A DNA stretch of 64,000 bases from Nymphaea colorata. Taxonomy: Eukaryota > Streptophyta > Magnoliopsida > Nymphaeales > Nymphaeaceae. Positions 22,133 to 33,560 of the stretch are shown piece after piece (the first letter of the stretch is position 1; each line of letters opens with the position of its first letter). Position numbers and translations under genes: made by a program. The stretch spans positions 1,812,001 through 1,876,000 of the forward strand of contig NC_045150.1 of the NCBI RefSeq assembly GCF_008831285.2, written 5' to 3'. The notes under the pieces were generated by a model. It saw nothing but the letters and a program-made list of their open reading frames with translations, was not told where the DNA came from and did no database searches.

Positions 22133-22432
22133 CAAAGTTTGAAACACCAAGGTGAGACCAAAACTTCATAAATTTTGGGTATGAAAGTGCCTTAGTAAAC
22201 CCATCCGCAACTTGCTTATTGGTTGAGCAATACTTCAACACGATTTGACCTTTACCAAGAATCTCATGAATGAAATGATGACAAAGTTCAATATGTTTTG
22301 TCCATCCATGGTAAATCGGATTTCTTGTCATTGCTATAGTTGCCTTGTTGTCACAATGGATTGGTGTTTCTTGAGTTTGACTTTGACCAAGATATTTTAA
22401 AACTCGACGCATCCAAATTGCCTGACAAGTAG

Positions 22433-22470
22433 CTACAGATGCAGCAATATACTACAGATGCAGCAATATA
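22433..22470. repeat. 19-base perfect tandem duplication
   Basis: CTACAGATGCAGCAATATA occurs twice in a row inside the RNase H coding region and shifts its frame. Confidence 0.95.
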
Positions 22471-23075
22471 CTCCGCTTCTGAAGATGATAATGCCGTTGT
22501 ACTTTGCTTCTTTGAACACCATGATATAGCACCTTATCCAAGTGTCAAAAGATAGCCGCTTGTGCTCCTTCGATCATCTACAGCTCATGCTCAGTCACTA
22601 TCAGTATAACTAAGTAAGTTAAAACAAACATCTGATTTATACCAAATTTCATATTCAGTAGTTTCACTGATGTAACACAAAACACGTTTTGCTGCCCCCA
22701 AATGGTGTAATGATGGATTGTGCATGAACCTGAATACCAAGCTGAAAGCAAATAAAATATCTGGTCGTGTATGAGTCAAATATAACAAGCCACCAACTAG
22801 TCCTCTAAACAATGTTTCATTGGCCTTAGCAGTCCCATCAAACAAAGTCAACTTTTTACTTGCATTCATGGAAGTAGAACACGACTTGCAATCTAACATT
22901 TTATACCTCTTAAGTAGGCTTAATGCATATTTTTCTTGAGAGATAAAAATGCCATTATTTGTTTGGACAACTTGAAGACCAAGGAAGAAATGCAATAAAC
23001 CCAAATATGACATTTCGAACTCACTTATCATATTGTCCTTGAATTTTTGAATGAGCACATCACTTGATCCTATGT

Positions 23076-23748
23076 CATCCAACTTGACTTGGGCTTGGAA
23101 TGCTTATTCTACACTTTTCTTAGTTGACCTATTCATTCTTTATTCATGGGCTAAAAGAGAACCTAATAATTCATTAGCAGAGTATGCAGTCAAATCCTTA
23201 GACTCTTTTATAGCTGTAACCAAATGATCAAATTTAGGTGGTAATCCCTTCAATATTTTTTCTACAATTTTCTGGTTATTGATAACCTCTCCAAAAGTTT
23301 TCATCTCATTTATAATTATAAAAGCTCTTGAAAAAAAAATTGGGACTGATTCATTGTTTGTCATAAACAATGTCTCAAACTCTTTACAGAGGGTTTGGAC
23401 TTTCACTGTCGTTAAATTCTTATCACCATGATATTCTTGCTTGAGAATAGTCTAAGCTTCATTTGAACTAGTAGCACCAGCAATTCGAGAAAAGATAGCC
23501 TCACTTACAGCTTGTTGAAGAACAAGCAAGGCTTTTGAATCCTTCTTTCGTTGCTCTCTTGATTCAACTATTTTTTCTCCTTGGTTGGAGCTCTCTGCAC
23601 TTTCTATATAGCCATTTTCAACTAGATCACAAAGGTCTTGTGAAAAAAAGAAAGTCTTCATTTTTATGCTCTAAAATCCATAATTATCACCATTAAATAC
23701 AGGTATGAGCGATTGAAAAATATTTGAAGTGGTCATGCCATTAGCCAT
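23076..23748 (-). pseudogene. Copia gag (UBN2 type), four nonsense codons
   Basis: Starts at the ATG at 23748-23746 (MANGMTTSNIFQSLIPVFNG). Family motifs follow: ALLVLQQAVSEAIFSRIA, TLCKEFETLF, ILKGLPPKFDHLVTAI, SANELLGSLLAHE and AFQAQVK. The frame is continuous apart from stops at four sites where the family has Trp or Gln: YGF*SIKM and A*TILK (TAG for TGG), HE*RMNR and VE*AF (TAA for CAA). At about 23075 it runs straight into reverse transcriptase, with the zinc knuckle, protease and integrase missing. Confidence 0.87.
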
Positions 23749-23854
23749 AATGAACAAAAATTTCTCATAGAAATTTTGTCGAACAAGTTGTATGCAGATT
23801 TTACCTTGCAGACTTTTCTTTTGTACTTTTACCAACAATCACGACAACACAATC

Positions 23855-23873
23855 AACCTGGTTCTGATACCAC
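23855..23873 (-). other. Primer binding site, initiator tRNA-Met
   Basis: On the minus strand TGGTATCAGAACCAGGTT, differing by one base from the usual TGGTATCAGAGCCAGGTT complementary to the 3' end of initiator tRNA-Met. It lies 5 bases from the 5' LTR. Confidence 0.9.
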
Positions 23874-23877
23874 TGTT

Positions 23878-24290
23878 TGCTAAAGGAATCACCTGTCTGC
23901 ACGTCCTCTTCTTGTGCTCCTATGAATGACACACCACACAACACAAGAACACATACACCAATCTAGGACTTGTTTCTACAAGTGATCACAAGGCATGATG
24001 CAAGGTAGAAAAGATTAAGCACACAACAAGAAATCTTAGAGCACACTTGAAAGCTTTTCTCACTTACATTTAGCCAACCCAAAGGGCCATACATATACAT
24101 GTACTGTAAAATAAATGACATGACTCTTGGTGATTCCACTATGGCCATAATTGACATGCATTAAAAACAAAAAACTGAAGGGGCACTTGTCATGGCACGA
24201 TGGAATTATTGAGGAACCCAAAAGTTGAACCCTTCACCTTCTTCATAAAGACATGCACACATTTTAAATATTTTGCATTAACTTTCATCA
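23878..24290 (-). repeat. 5' LTR of the deleted Copia
   Basis: 413 bases, TGCTAAAGG to TTTCATCA on the plus strand; pairs with 21651-22119. Confidence 0.93.
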
Positions 24291-25211
24291 CAAGCACGAC
24301 CACCGGCCAATGGCCATCTGCTCAAAACATCAATTACCACTAACTTTGGGCTCCTTCAATGCCCTGTTGCTTGCAGGGTTGATGATTGAGCTGGGATATC
24401 TAGTACCATCGGCGATTGCAGAGCAGTACGCCATCATTGATGGAGGATGTGCTCAAGTTGGTGACCACAAGCAGCTCTAACGGTGCGCAGGCGATGTTGA
24501 TGGCGGCAGGAGCTCCAATCTGGGGAGAAAAAAGCACAGGCAGTGTTGGATGGCTTCAGAGGCCTCAATTCCAGGTTCATTGACAAGATTTGGCTCTGTT
24601 GGTGATGCATGAGGAGCAGGCCTTGCAAAGGCATGGTTCATGTGTCGTCATTCTGTTGCAACTCCGACATTGTCGGTGGGTAGAGGATGTCACCGACGTC
24701 GTGGGCGCATTGAGGATGTCTCCATAAACCACTCACTGATGGTTTAGTCATGCATCACCGACATGATTTCTGGTTTGGCTCCTTTCTTTTCTTTGGTTAC
24801 TTCCATATGTACATACAGCGTAGGAAACTACCTTGGCTGCCATATGTTTCATCTTCTTCCTCTATGCTTTCGATAAATTAACATTGCTTAGTTTTCATTC
24901 CCTTTCTCTCTCTCTCTCTCTCTTTTTTCTGATCTCTATCTCTCTCACAGTCCAATGCTGCCTTGTTGAGGATCAGCTTGAATGTTACCATTATCACATT
25001 GATATGACAAGGCGTGCATATTCAATCCATTGGGCTTCATCAACCAGAAGGTATGTTCCTTACACCTCACGCCATATTCCTTCAACAGTAATAAGTTTGG
25101 ACAAAAAATCAATAATCTACACATTGCTTATAGTAAATATCTCTGTCCTAAAACATCTTTGCTATACAGTTGGTTCTTGATAGCTATTTGTGAGTAGTTG
25201 GAAATGTTAAG
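24291..25211 (+). other. GC-richer unassigned stretch with exon-like patch
   Basis: 24300-24760 is clearly GC-richer than its surroundings. One frame reads TPSLMEDVLKLVTTSSS on through GEKSTGSVGWLQRPQFQVH before a stop, preceded by a possible acceptor GATATCTAG. I do not recognise the product. A (CT)n tract lies at about 24905-24925, followed by CAATGCTGCCTTG. This could be a host exon whose neighbours were scattered by the Copia at 25.2 kb, or an unclassified repeat. Confidence 0.3.
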
Positions 25212-25216
25212 GGTAC
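25212..25216. other. Target-site duplication GGTAC, left copy
   Basis: Identical to 29885-29889 on the far side of the Copia element. Confidence 0.9.
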
Positions 25217-25538
25217 TGTAGAAGAACGAAGAATTGAAAAACAGATTTTTATGTGGTTCGGTTCATAGACCTACATCCACTAAGAACACCAGAGCAGCAG
25301 CCCCTTTGATTTCCTCTATTTCCATATTTTTTTCTTTGCTTTACAAGGATATATATGATACATGAGGAAAGCAGCAATGTATATGAACGTTGGTGAACTT
25401 TACTTACAAGATTCAAGGTTATTGAGGAAACTGACGAGAATGGTAGTAATCATTCCAACGTTCAAAACGATTTCAATGAGGCAAGATTGAGAGGATCCGT
25501 TGAGTATGCTGCACTGGCTATAAAGATCACTTTCAACA
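25217..25538 (-). repeat. 3' LTR of the full-length Copia
   Basis: 322 bases, TGTAGAAGAACG to CTTTCAACA (plus strand), flanked outside by GGTAC and inside by the polypurine tract. Confidence 0.93.
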
Positions 25539-26974
25539 CTCCCCTTCAAGTGGGGCGTAGAGATTCAAACAGCCCCACTTGCTTTTAATATCTTTGAATT
25601 GCTTCGTAGGAAGTCCTTTAGTAAACCCGTCAGCCAGCTGCTCTGTGCTCCTAGTATATGGAGTTTCAATTTCTCCTTTTTGGACCTTTTTACGTACATA
25701 ATGACAATCAATTTCTATGTGTTTGGCATGTTCGTGAAAGACTGAATTTGCAGCTATATGAACTGCAGTTTGATTGTCACAGTGCATGGGAATGAGAGAC
25801 CTGATAACAAATCCAAGTTCTTGGATGAGTGATTTTATCGAAATGAGCTTGCTTGAGGTAGTCGCCATTGCCCTATATTCAGCCTTGGCACTGGATTTGG
25901 AAATTGTGTGTTGTTTTTTTCTTTTTCAAGAAACCAGGTTTTCACCAACATATACACAATAACCTGTCATCGATCTTTTATATGAAGCACCGGCCCAGTC
26001 TGCATCTGAGTAACCTTGTATATTGACATTCTCATTCACTTTGTACCACAAACCTTGTCCTGGAGTCTTCTTCAAGTATTTGAGAATTCTTTCCACAGCT
26101 TTGACATGAACTGCTTTAGGTGAATGCATATGTTGACTTACCAGGATGACAACATAATTGATGTCAGGTCGTGTGATAGTAAGATGGATTAATTTCTCCA
26201 TAAGTCTTTGATAGCTTGTCACATTTTCAATAGGGTCATCCTTGGTATTGTCAAGTTTATGGAAGACTTCTATGGGCGTGTCTACTGGCCTAATACTTTT
26301 TTTCCTCGTTTCTTTAAGTAAATCAAGTATGTACTTACGTTGGTTTAGAAAGATACCTTTCTTGGATCTAGCAACTTCGATCCCCAAAAGTACTTTAGCC
26401 TCCCTAGGTCCTTGATTCAAACGTATTGTGAAGATACCACTTTGTGTGAGCTATCTCTTGTTCATCATTGCCTTTAATTATTATGTCATCCACAGAAATC
26501 AATACAACAACAATTTTATCGTCAGATCTCTTGATGAAAACTGAATTATCTGAGTAGCATTTGATGAATTTTTTGTTTTCCAATGCATCACTCAATTTTT
26601 GATACCAAGCTCTAGGAGATTGCTTCAATCCATAAATTGACTTCTTGAGTCTGCAAACAAGGTTTGGAGTGCATTCCATAGGATGGCCTGGCAGCAAGGC
26701 AGGTTCATATATACTTCTTCTTGAAGGTCACCCTGTAAAAAGCATTCTTCACATCTAATTGAAACAAATACCATTCAAAATTGCAAGCAATGGATAGGAG
26801 AATTCTAATGGTGGTCATTTTTGCTACAGGAGCAAAGGTTTCTTCATAGTCTAAACCCTTGTGTTTCAGTATACCCTTTAGCAACAAGGCAAACCTAGTG
26901 GCGTTCAATGGAGCCATCACTCTTGTACATAGTTTTGAAAATCCATTTTCACAGGAAGAGTTACTAGTTCCCAT
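25533..26974 (-). pseudogene. Copia reverse transcriptase and RNase H
   Basis: Reverse transcriptase begins with GLDYEETFAPVAKMTTIRIL and FQLDVKNAF. It continues with RLKKSIYGLKQSPRAWYQKL, VVLISVDDIIIKGND (the catalytic YVDD is SVDD), LLGIEVARSKKGIFLNQRKY and LTITRPDINYVVILVSQHMH. RNase H shows GYSDADWAGASYKRSMTGY, IPMHCDNQTAVHIAANSVF, AKHIEIDCHYVR and QLADGFTKGLPT. It is split into at least four frame segments. Confidence 0.9.
25539..25551 (-). other. Polypurine tract
   Basis: Minus strand ACTTGAAGGGGAG just before the 3' LTR start TGTTGAAAG. Confidence 0.85.
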
Positions 26975-28595
26975 GTACGATTTTTGTGGAGAGCATCTAG
27001 CTCTTCATGCATGGCTTCAACCCATATTTTTTGGTCTTTGGCTTCTTTGTATGTAGTAGGATCTTTTTGCTTTTCAATGCGACTAAGGAAGGCCACATGG
27101 TGTTTGGGTTGGTTGCTATAACTCAAATATTTTTCCAAGAGATGAGAAACCTCGATGTTGTTGACAAACTCTTTCAAATGTCTAGGTGGCTGAATGTTTC
27201 GAGAAGATGTCCTAAGAGTAAGTTCAGACGGATGAGATTCTAAGGTTTCCAAGTAAGGTTCGATAGGATCCATAGCCCCAATTTCACTGTTTTGATATGC
27301 TTGAGGTTCAAAAGAGGCTTCAGTATTGTTAGGATCAGTTTCAAGGTTTTCAATGGTTCCTTTTTCTTTAGGGTCACTCCAGTGATGGGTTATGGTGATA
27401 TCAAAGTCATTGTATGATAGACTGTTCGGCGTGACCATGATGTTGTGCTTGGAACTATCCTCCCCTTGTCTTGCATCATGAGAGAAATAAGGCATTTTTT
27501 CATCAAAAATTACATCACGAGAGATATGGATCTACTTGATGGTGACATCATAACATCTGAACCCTTTTTTTGTCGATGAGTAGCCCAAGAAAATACATTT
27601 TTTTGCTTTATGGCTGAGTTTATCTATAGCTTTACTCTTAAGATAGACAATGCATCCAAACATTCTCATGTGGTCCACTTTAAATTTCCTTTTCATGAGG
27701 GCTTCCAAAGGAGTTTTTCCAGCAAGAATTCTTGTGGGTGTGTGATTGATAGTGTAACAAGCTGTCAAATTTGCATCACTCTAAAAATGCTTAGGAACAT
27801 TCATATCAAATAATAAAAACCTAGTCATTTCTCATTTCTAGAAGGTGAAGATTTTTCCATTCCGCCACCCCATTTTGTTGGAGTGTATCTATATAGGTGA
27901 ATTGATAATCCATCCTGCTTTCCTTTTTGAATTGTTCAAAGAATTGGTTTTTATATTCCGTACCATTGTCAGAACAAAGACATTTTATACAAGTTGCAAA
28001 TTTAGTTTCGACCATTTTGTAAAATTCTAGAAATTTTGAAAAAACTTCATGGTATTTAGTAGATAAATCAAATGGCTTTTGAAAAATCACCAATAAAAGT
28101 GAGATAATATTGAAAATTTGAGTATGAATTCATAGGGGCCGGCCCCTACACATCGGTATGAACAAGATCAAAAGGAAACATAGCATTATTTAAGGATTCA
28201 TGGAATGGAAGTCTAGACATTTTAGCGTACTTGCAAATTTTGCAAACATGAAAGTCATAATTCAAATTTGGTAAATAATCATTCAAGGCACGATGTGATG
28301 GGTGGCCAAATCTTCGATGCCAAAGTTCGCCTTCTCGGTTGATTTGGGCAGTCAAGGCATATTGATTGAATTTCAACCTGTATAGCTCGTTTTCGTGAGT
28401 TCCCTCACCAATCTTCCTCTTCGATATAGGGCCGTGTAAAACAACGTTAGTGGGGGAGAAAATAACTTGGCAATTTAAATCTCTGACAGTTTTTGCAACA
28501 GACAACAAGTTGGTTGAGAGATCTGGCATATAGAGCACTTTAGAATTAATACCATTTCTAAGAATGTCTAATTCTCCTTCTCCATGAAAATGCAT
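26917..28595 (-). pseudogene. Copia integrase and linker
   Basis: A pre-integrase zinc finger is seen as WHRRFGHPSHRAL with CKICKYAK (HHCC layout) at about 28300-28215. The catalytic core carries CLCSDNGTEYKNQFF and LQQNGVAEWKN at about 27975-27850. The C-terminal part carries TRILAGKTPLEALMKRKF and KKCIFLGYSSTKKGFRCYD at 27768-27532. The linker to reverse transcriptase (27495-26917) is acidic, with IEPYLETLESHPSELTLRTS. Frameshifts separate the pieces. Confidence 0.9.
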
Positions 28596-29560
28596 AGAAG
28601 AGTCATTACCAATAACAACAGATTTTTTTTAGTCATAGAAGAATAATTACTAAGGTTATGGCAGTTCATAGACATATGATCACTTGCTCGACAATCCAAT
28701 AATAAGGTTTGAGTGAAATAAGAGCGTTACCGGTAACACTTGCTGAAGCTGCTGTACTATTTTGATGTTCTTTATCATAGTCATCCTTGACATTTTTCAA
28801 CAGCTGAGGGAGATTCGAAATATCAAGATTTTTGGCTGCAACATTGGCTACGGTAGTGGTGCTTCTTTTCTCTCCTTTTTTTTCTGTCCTCATAGTGGTG
28901 GGTTTTCCATAGAGGAACCAGCACCTTTCCTTAGTATGACCCTCCTTTTTGCAATGAGAACAAAATCGTTTTGGACGATTTTCCCACTTATGTTCACTGC
29001 TTTTATTAGCTCCATAGAAGACAACCTGTTCTTTGCTAGAGTTCTCTTTAAAGAATCAGAATTTTAAAGCATAACATTTTTCTTAGATTCATCTCTCATA
29101 AGAATTGATCAAACAGTGCTAAGAGAAGGAAGTTCCAGGGACATTAAAATTTAGCTTCGAATGGGTTCATACTTTGTGCCAAGAGTCGCATGAAGTTCAA
29201 AAATTTTTTGCTGTTCAGGCAATTTTTCTCTAGATCTAAGAGTAGCTGACATATCCATAAGATAGTCAAGTTCATCCCACATACCTTGGATGTCGCCTAG
29301 CAGGTCGTAGAAACTTTTGTTTTGCTTCTTAATGTCCCGAATGCCTTGAGAGAGTTGATACATACGAGCAATGTCGTTTTTTCACTATAGAGTCCCTTCG
29401 CCTTTCTCCAAATTTAATGAGTAGTTTCTGCGAAATAGAATCCTCGAGCGACCTTAGGCTCCATAGAGTAATCAACAGGACATTATGAGATGATTGGTAG
29501 ATCGCCATTCTCTATAAGTCGGATCTGTTTCAATGGGTTTTGGAAGATCTTCAGAGACGA
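28596..29560 (-). pseudogene. Copia gag, zinc knuckle and protease
   Basis: Gag: PIETDPTYREW, MEPKVARGFYFAETT, MYQLSQGIRDIKKQNKSF and LLGDIQGMWDELDYLMD (29540-29151), with stops after MSC and ETTH. The zinc knuckle CSHCKKEGHTKERC at about 28970-28930 fits CX2CX4HX4C. Protease near 28690 reads LDCRASDHMSMNC, where the family has LDSGASDHM, so the catalytic DSG is DCR. Confidence 0.88.
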
Positions 29561-29570
29561 AATCCAGTTC

Positions 29571-29884
29571 GGTTTATAGGCCTACATCCATGAAGAACAC
29601 CAGAGCAGCAGCCCAATTGATTTCCTCTATTTCCATTTTTTTTTCTTTGCTTTAGAGGGATATATATGATACATGAGGAAAGCAGCAACGTATATGAACG
29701 ATGGTGAACTTTACATACAAGATTCAAGGTTATTGAGGAAGCTGATGAGAATGGTAGTAATCCTTCCAACGTTCAAAAGGATTTCAATGAGGGTAGTAAT
29801 CCTTCCAACGTTCAAAAGGATTTCAATGAGGCAAGATTGAGAGGATCCGTTGTGTATGCTTGGCTATAACGATCACTTTCAACA
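29571..29884 (-). repeat. 5' LTR of the full-length Copia, inner edge lost
   Basis: Matches 25255-25538 from GTTCGGTTTATAGGCCTACA to CTTTCAACA. The first 35-40 bases of the partner LTR, including its TGTAGAAG terminus, have no counterpart, and gag sequence begins almost at once. It carries a 39-base tandem duplication. Confidence 0.88.
29753..29830. repeat. 39-base perfect tandem duplication in the 5' LTR
   Basis: The unit GGTAGTAATCCTTCCAACGT... to CAATGAG occurs at 29753-29791 and again at 29792-29830. The 3' LTR has one copy. Confidence 0.96.
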
Positions 29885-29889
29885 GGTAC
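29885..29889. other. Target-site duplication GGTAC, right copy
   Basis: Pairs with 25212-25216. Confidence 0.9.
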
Positions 29890-32800
29890 TTATCATAATC
29901 TAATAAATCTTGCAATGATATCGTTGCTGTGTATGAAAAGCAAATGCTACATCTGGTAAACTATCCTTAACTATTGAACTCAAGGAAATATAAATGTTAA
30001 TGCAGTCTCTGCTTGTCAACTATTGAATCATTCTAAATTACCTGTGGATTTTAGCAGCGACCACTAACATGGCCTTATGAACATGCTCGAGCCTATGTTT
30101 GGATATGCAAGTGCTATTAGTAATTTTTCATTTTTGTTTGCACCAATAAAACTGCATGGAGGTGGTGCCTGTTGCTATTGTTAAGAGCCTTCAACTAGAT
30201 AAGCTGAAGGGTTGGATTTGAGATTCTTTGGCAATCTCAAATAGAACGAGATGAAAGAGTATGTAGATTTTAAGGAATCAGGAACATATGGCATCCTGTA
30301 TGATCTATTATGTTCGTAGTGACTTCTCATGCCAATTCAGGCCATGTCCAAAGGAATTGTAAAGGCACAGTTTTGGTTCTTACTTCAAATAGAGCATACA
30401 TCTTTGAGCTTCCTTCTCATGGACGCACTGCTTGAGAATTTATCTTCTGAATGCTCTCAGCTGCAGGTCATTGTTTAACCTTCTAATGTTATCACGTCTT
30501 AGTGGTTTTAGCATTGATACTTGTCTAAAATATTGCAAGGGGCTGCATTAATGCTAATGGAAATTTGGAAACCTACACTTGTGTTGTTTTGTCCACTTGG
30601 TTGAGTGGTTGCTGACTTTGCTAGTTTTAAACCAAAGATAATTTTACCACACATACACACATGCAGAAAGAGCTGTACACACACAAAAAACTGGTTCACT
30701 GAGGTTTATGCACTTGGTCGTGGTCCATGCAGAAATTTCTTTTACCTTTGTGTATGAAAAGAAACCCTACATCTTAATCAAATTCTCTCGAGTTCCTAAA
30801 TTTACTGTGTAGCTATCCAATCAACTCCAGTAGCCTATCCAAGGTCTTGTATCACTAAACGTTGTTACCTTATTGGTGCTCATTTAAGAATTAGCTTGTG
30901 CCATTGTCACATATATCGTGTAGCAGTATTATATGGCAAGGAATTTCTCGGTGTGTAATACAACAAAGTTGTATATCTCAAAATAAACTCAGCAAATTTT
31001 TAAAAAACTTAAAACATTTAATAAATCTTGAAAATTATAAAAAAATAAAAAATAATAAAAAATACAAAAAACATGAAAAAAGTACAGGTGTTTCACGTTT
31101 TTTTATATTCCAGTGTTTTTTTAAAAGAGAAGCATTTTTTTTCACATTTTATACGATTGACATATTGTTCGAGTATTATATGCATTTTTTTTTTTTTAAT
31201 AAGACACATTTTCTGTGACAATGGCCTGTGCTTATGCCCATGTGGCCATATAGATTGGGCCAATATTGGCCAAGAGCAATGCATTCCTTTAACAAAATCT
31301 ATTAGTCACAAGCCAATCTTGGTCTTGATTTCTCGCTGATTAGATCTCTCCACAACCATCTTAATTTTTCTATAGAAATATTTGATCATTTTCACTTATT
31401 ATAGTAATTTGCAGTTATATATCTTGTGTGAACCTAATGTTTTGTCCTCTCTCTCTCTCTCTCTCTGTGTCTCTGTGTGTGTGTGCCTATCTCTCTATCT
31501 CTCACGTCTGAACCCAATGCTGCAGTGTATTCATACTACCAGAAATGTTGATCCTGGTACTTCAAAATGTAGGATTTTGGTTCGTGTATCAAGTAAACTG
31601 GGCAGGTTTTCATGAGATTTTACTCTCCGTTTTAAGAGAAAGAAGATGGAAATGAAGCTTATGAAGTTGGGTTCCTAACTGGTATGTTCAACTGTTATGA
31701 AGTTGACAGATAGTTATGGAAAAGAAGTCTGTAATGTTCAACTGTTCTAACAACTCAACCATAAGGATGGAGTTCATCGTAATGGCGGAGGTGTTAGAAT
31801 AATTGAACGTTACATTAATGAAAAATGTTAGCTAACAACAAGGCTTTCAAATGGTTTTAGATAATAAAGTGCAAAAATTAGTGTGCTATTTCGTTCGTAA
31901 TAGAATCTTTTCTTCCACAAGCATGATCTTCAAATTGAGAGACATAAGGCTCAATCCCAATGAAGACTGAATCTACCAATGTACCTTACCATGAAATGTG
32001 GAAGGATGGTGGGCTGGAGTGCTAAGTGAGAAATCCATAATCAAAATGATGGATACTCTTGTTGGATGTGCATTTTGGAAAAGGTTGCTTCCTTGTGAAA
32101 CTTGGATTTTGGTGTATAACTGAGCCTATAGTTAGTTTTTACCTGATTGGTTTGTTACTTGCAATTCATTTTATTGAAATGATTGAACATTTTACTGTTG
32201 ACAAAATTACTAGTAATCATCTATTGTACTTCTGTTGTTGATGCAGTTTATGTAAGCTGATGGTCTATTTTCTACTTAGTTCATTAGATTAGTAGAACAT
32301 AATTAGTGCTACTCTAGGAACATGGTAATTGGTTGCCTCACTTAGTTCAGAGGATGCTCTTAGGGACATATTTGAAGAGTTACATAGACATTTACCAAGA
32401 TATCAAAAATTATAAGAAGCAGAAGTGCTTTGCTTTAGATCCTCATACATCCCCCATTTAAGATGTTAATATATCTTCCCACGTCTAACTTTTTCCTAGC
32501 TTAGTGACAAGGCCTTGCAACTGTAGTGGATGAAAAGGATGGAGGGACCTTTATTTTACATGCTATGACCTGGTCCATTGTGCTGGCTTGAAAAGTATAA
32601 TTTGAATCTTTTTTTTTTACCTTGTAATAATTTTTTTTTCTCATAAGATTTTTGACTGTGCAGTTGGCATAATACAATATTGTTGACCATATAAAATTTC
32701 ACAATCTTGCATGTCATGACCATTCATATGAGATGAACACAAAATAATCAAATATTTACTCACCTCCATATTCTTATTGTAGGAATCCATAAGGGATGAT

Positions 32801-33050
32801 ACTCGACTCATCAGTATGAGATCTGATAGTTTTTGTCGCCTTTAACAGGGGTAATCAGATCAATGACTAGAATAAATATTTAAGGTCCCAACATATGATT
32901 ATCGTCAAACATAAATGTAAAATGGAGTCCTGAATTTGTAAATGAAAAGTTTTTGAAAACTAAGTAGATCTTCAGACATTGGAGAGCATAAATTGGAAAT
33001 TCCTGAATCAAGTAACATAGTTATGATCTCTATCATCACAGGCCCATGCA
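29890..33050. other. No gene recognised; scattered exon-like bits
   Basis: AT-rich. A (CT)n(GT)n microsatellite lies at about 31447-31490. After it, CAATGCTGCAG is followed by an open stretch reading VDPGTSKCRILVRVSSKLGR to a stop near 31612, which could be a terminal exon on the plus strand. It is preceded by wording similar to 24902-24965 (CT tract, then CCAATGCTGC). Nothing here is strong enough to call a gene. Confidence 0.35.
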
Positions 33051-33059
33051 AGAGTTGAT

Positions 33060-33560
33060 TCTTAGATCTAATATGAATCAATGCAAAACTAGATTTGTTA
33101 CACAATCCAGATGTGGTTTCTATGTTTGGCACGTGGGCCTAGGAATATTTCTATTCAAAATTCAAATCCAAATGTTGACTAAGAATGATCCAAACATTCA
33201 GTATTTGATCCAGATAGAAGGTTTAAGTTTAGGGTTATTCTAATAGAGTTTTAGGTTCAAAACCTAACTGAGGGTTGATCCAATTTAGAAATGAATTCTT
33301 TAATCCAACTTCATTATTTGAATCCAAAATGAAGCATAATGATTCAATTTTGGGGTTTAGATTCTAAAATCCAGAATAAGGATTTGGGACTTTGATCCAA
33401 ATTGTCACGAGATCCAAATCCAAAAGGTTGATATGGAATCCAATAGAGTCCAATTTTTTTAAGTCTTGAGTTCAATAATCTGAATCCTTTGATCCAAGTT
33501 GTATCTAAATCCCATCTAATACTTGATCTCAAATTCAATATTTAAATCCAAATCATTGCG
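33060..33560 (+). repeat. GATCCAAAT-rich block 2
   Basis: Many copies of GATCCAA, AATCCAAA and TTGATCCA in plus orientation, like block 1. It is followed by a stretch with repeated GGCTAGGGT or ACTAAGG wording (33600-33800). Confidence 0.55.

Larger units (their letters stand above)
22107..23075 (-). pseudogene. Copia reverse transcriptase (C-terminal half) and RNase H
   Basis: Reverse transcriptase shows MSYLGLLHFFLGLQV, GIFISQEKYALSLLKRYKML and THTRPDILFA. RNase H follows with YTDSD, a damaged stretch, SSSEAEY, then TPIHCDNKATIAMTRNP, KHIELCHHFIHE and QVADGFTKALS. Tryptophan after YTDSD is a stop (TGA), and a 19-base tandem duplication (22433-22451 and 22452-22470) breaks the frame. The YVDD block is reduced to LDDIGSSD at the deletion junction. 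Confidence 0.88.
21651..24290 (-). mobile_element. Internally deleted Ty1-copia retrotransposon with two LTRs
   Basis: Both LTRs run TGCTAAAGGAAT to CTTTCATCA (plus-strand reading), giving TG...CA ends. The 5' LTR is the right copy. Next to it lies an initiator-Met primer site, and next to the left copy a polypurine tract. The 1.76 kb interior keeps gag and the C-terminal half of reverse transcriptase plus RNase H; zinc knuckle, protease, integrase and the first half of reverse transcriptase are absent. Flanks are CTATT (left) and CAAGC (right), so no 5-bp target duplication is visible. It cannot move by itself. Confidence 0.92.
25217..29884 (-). mobile_element. Nearly full-length Ty1-copia retrotransposon
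   Basis: 4668 bases between GGTAC duplications. Minus orientation: 5' LTR on the right, then gag, zinc knuckle, protease, integrase, reverse transcriptase, RNase H, polypurine tract and 3' LTR. All Copia domains are present in the expected order, but stops, shifts and active-site changes make it non-autonomous. The inner edge of the 5' LTR and the primer site are missing or replaced. Confidence 0.93.

Noticed and set aside
24421-24480. GDHKQL, which resembles a helicase motif
   Set aside because: The frame hits a stop one codon later and no neighbouring helicase motif is visible.
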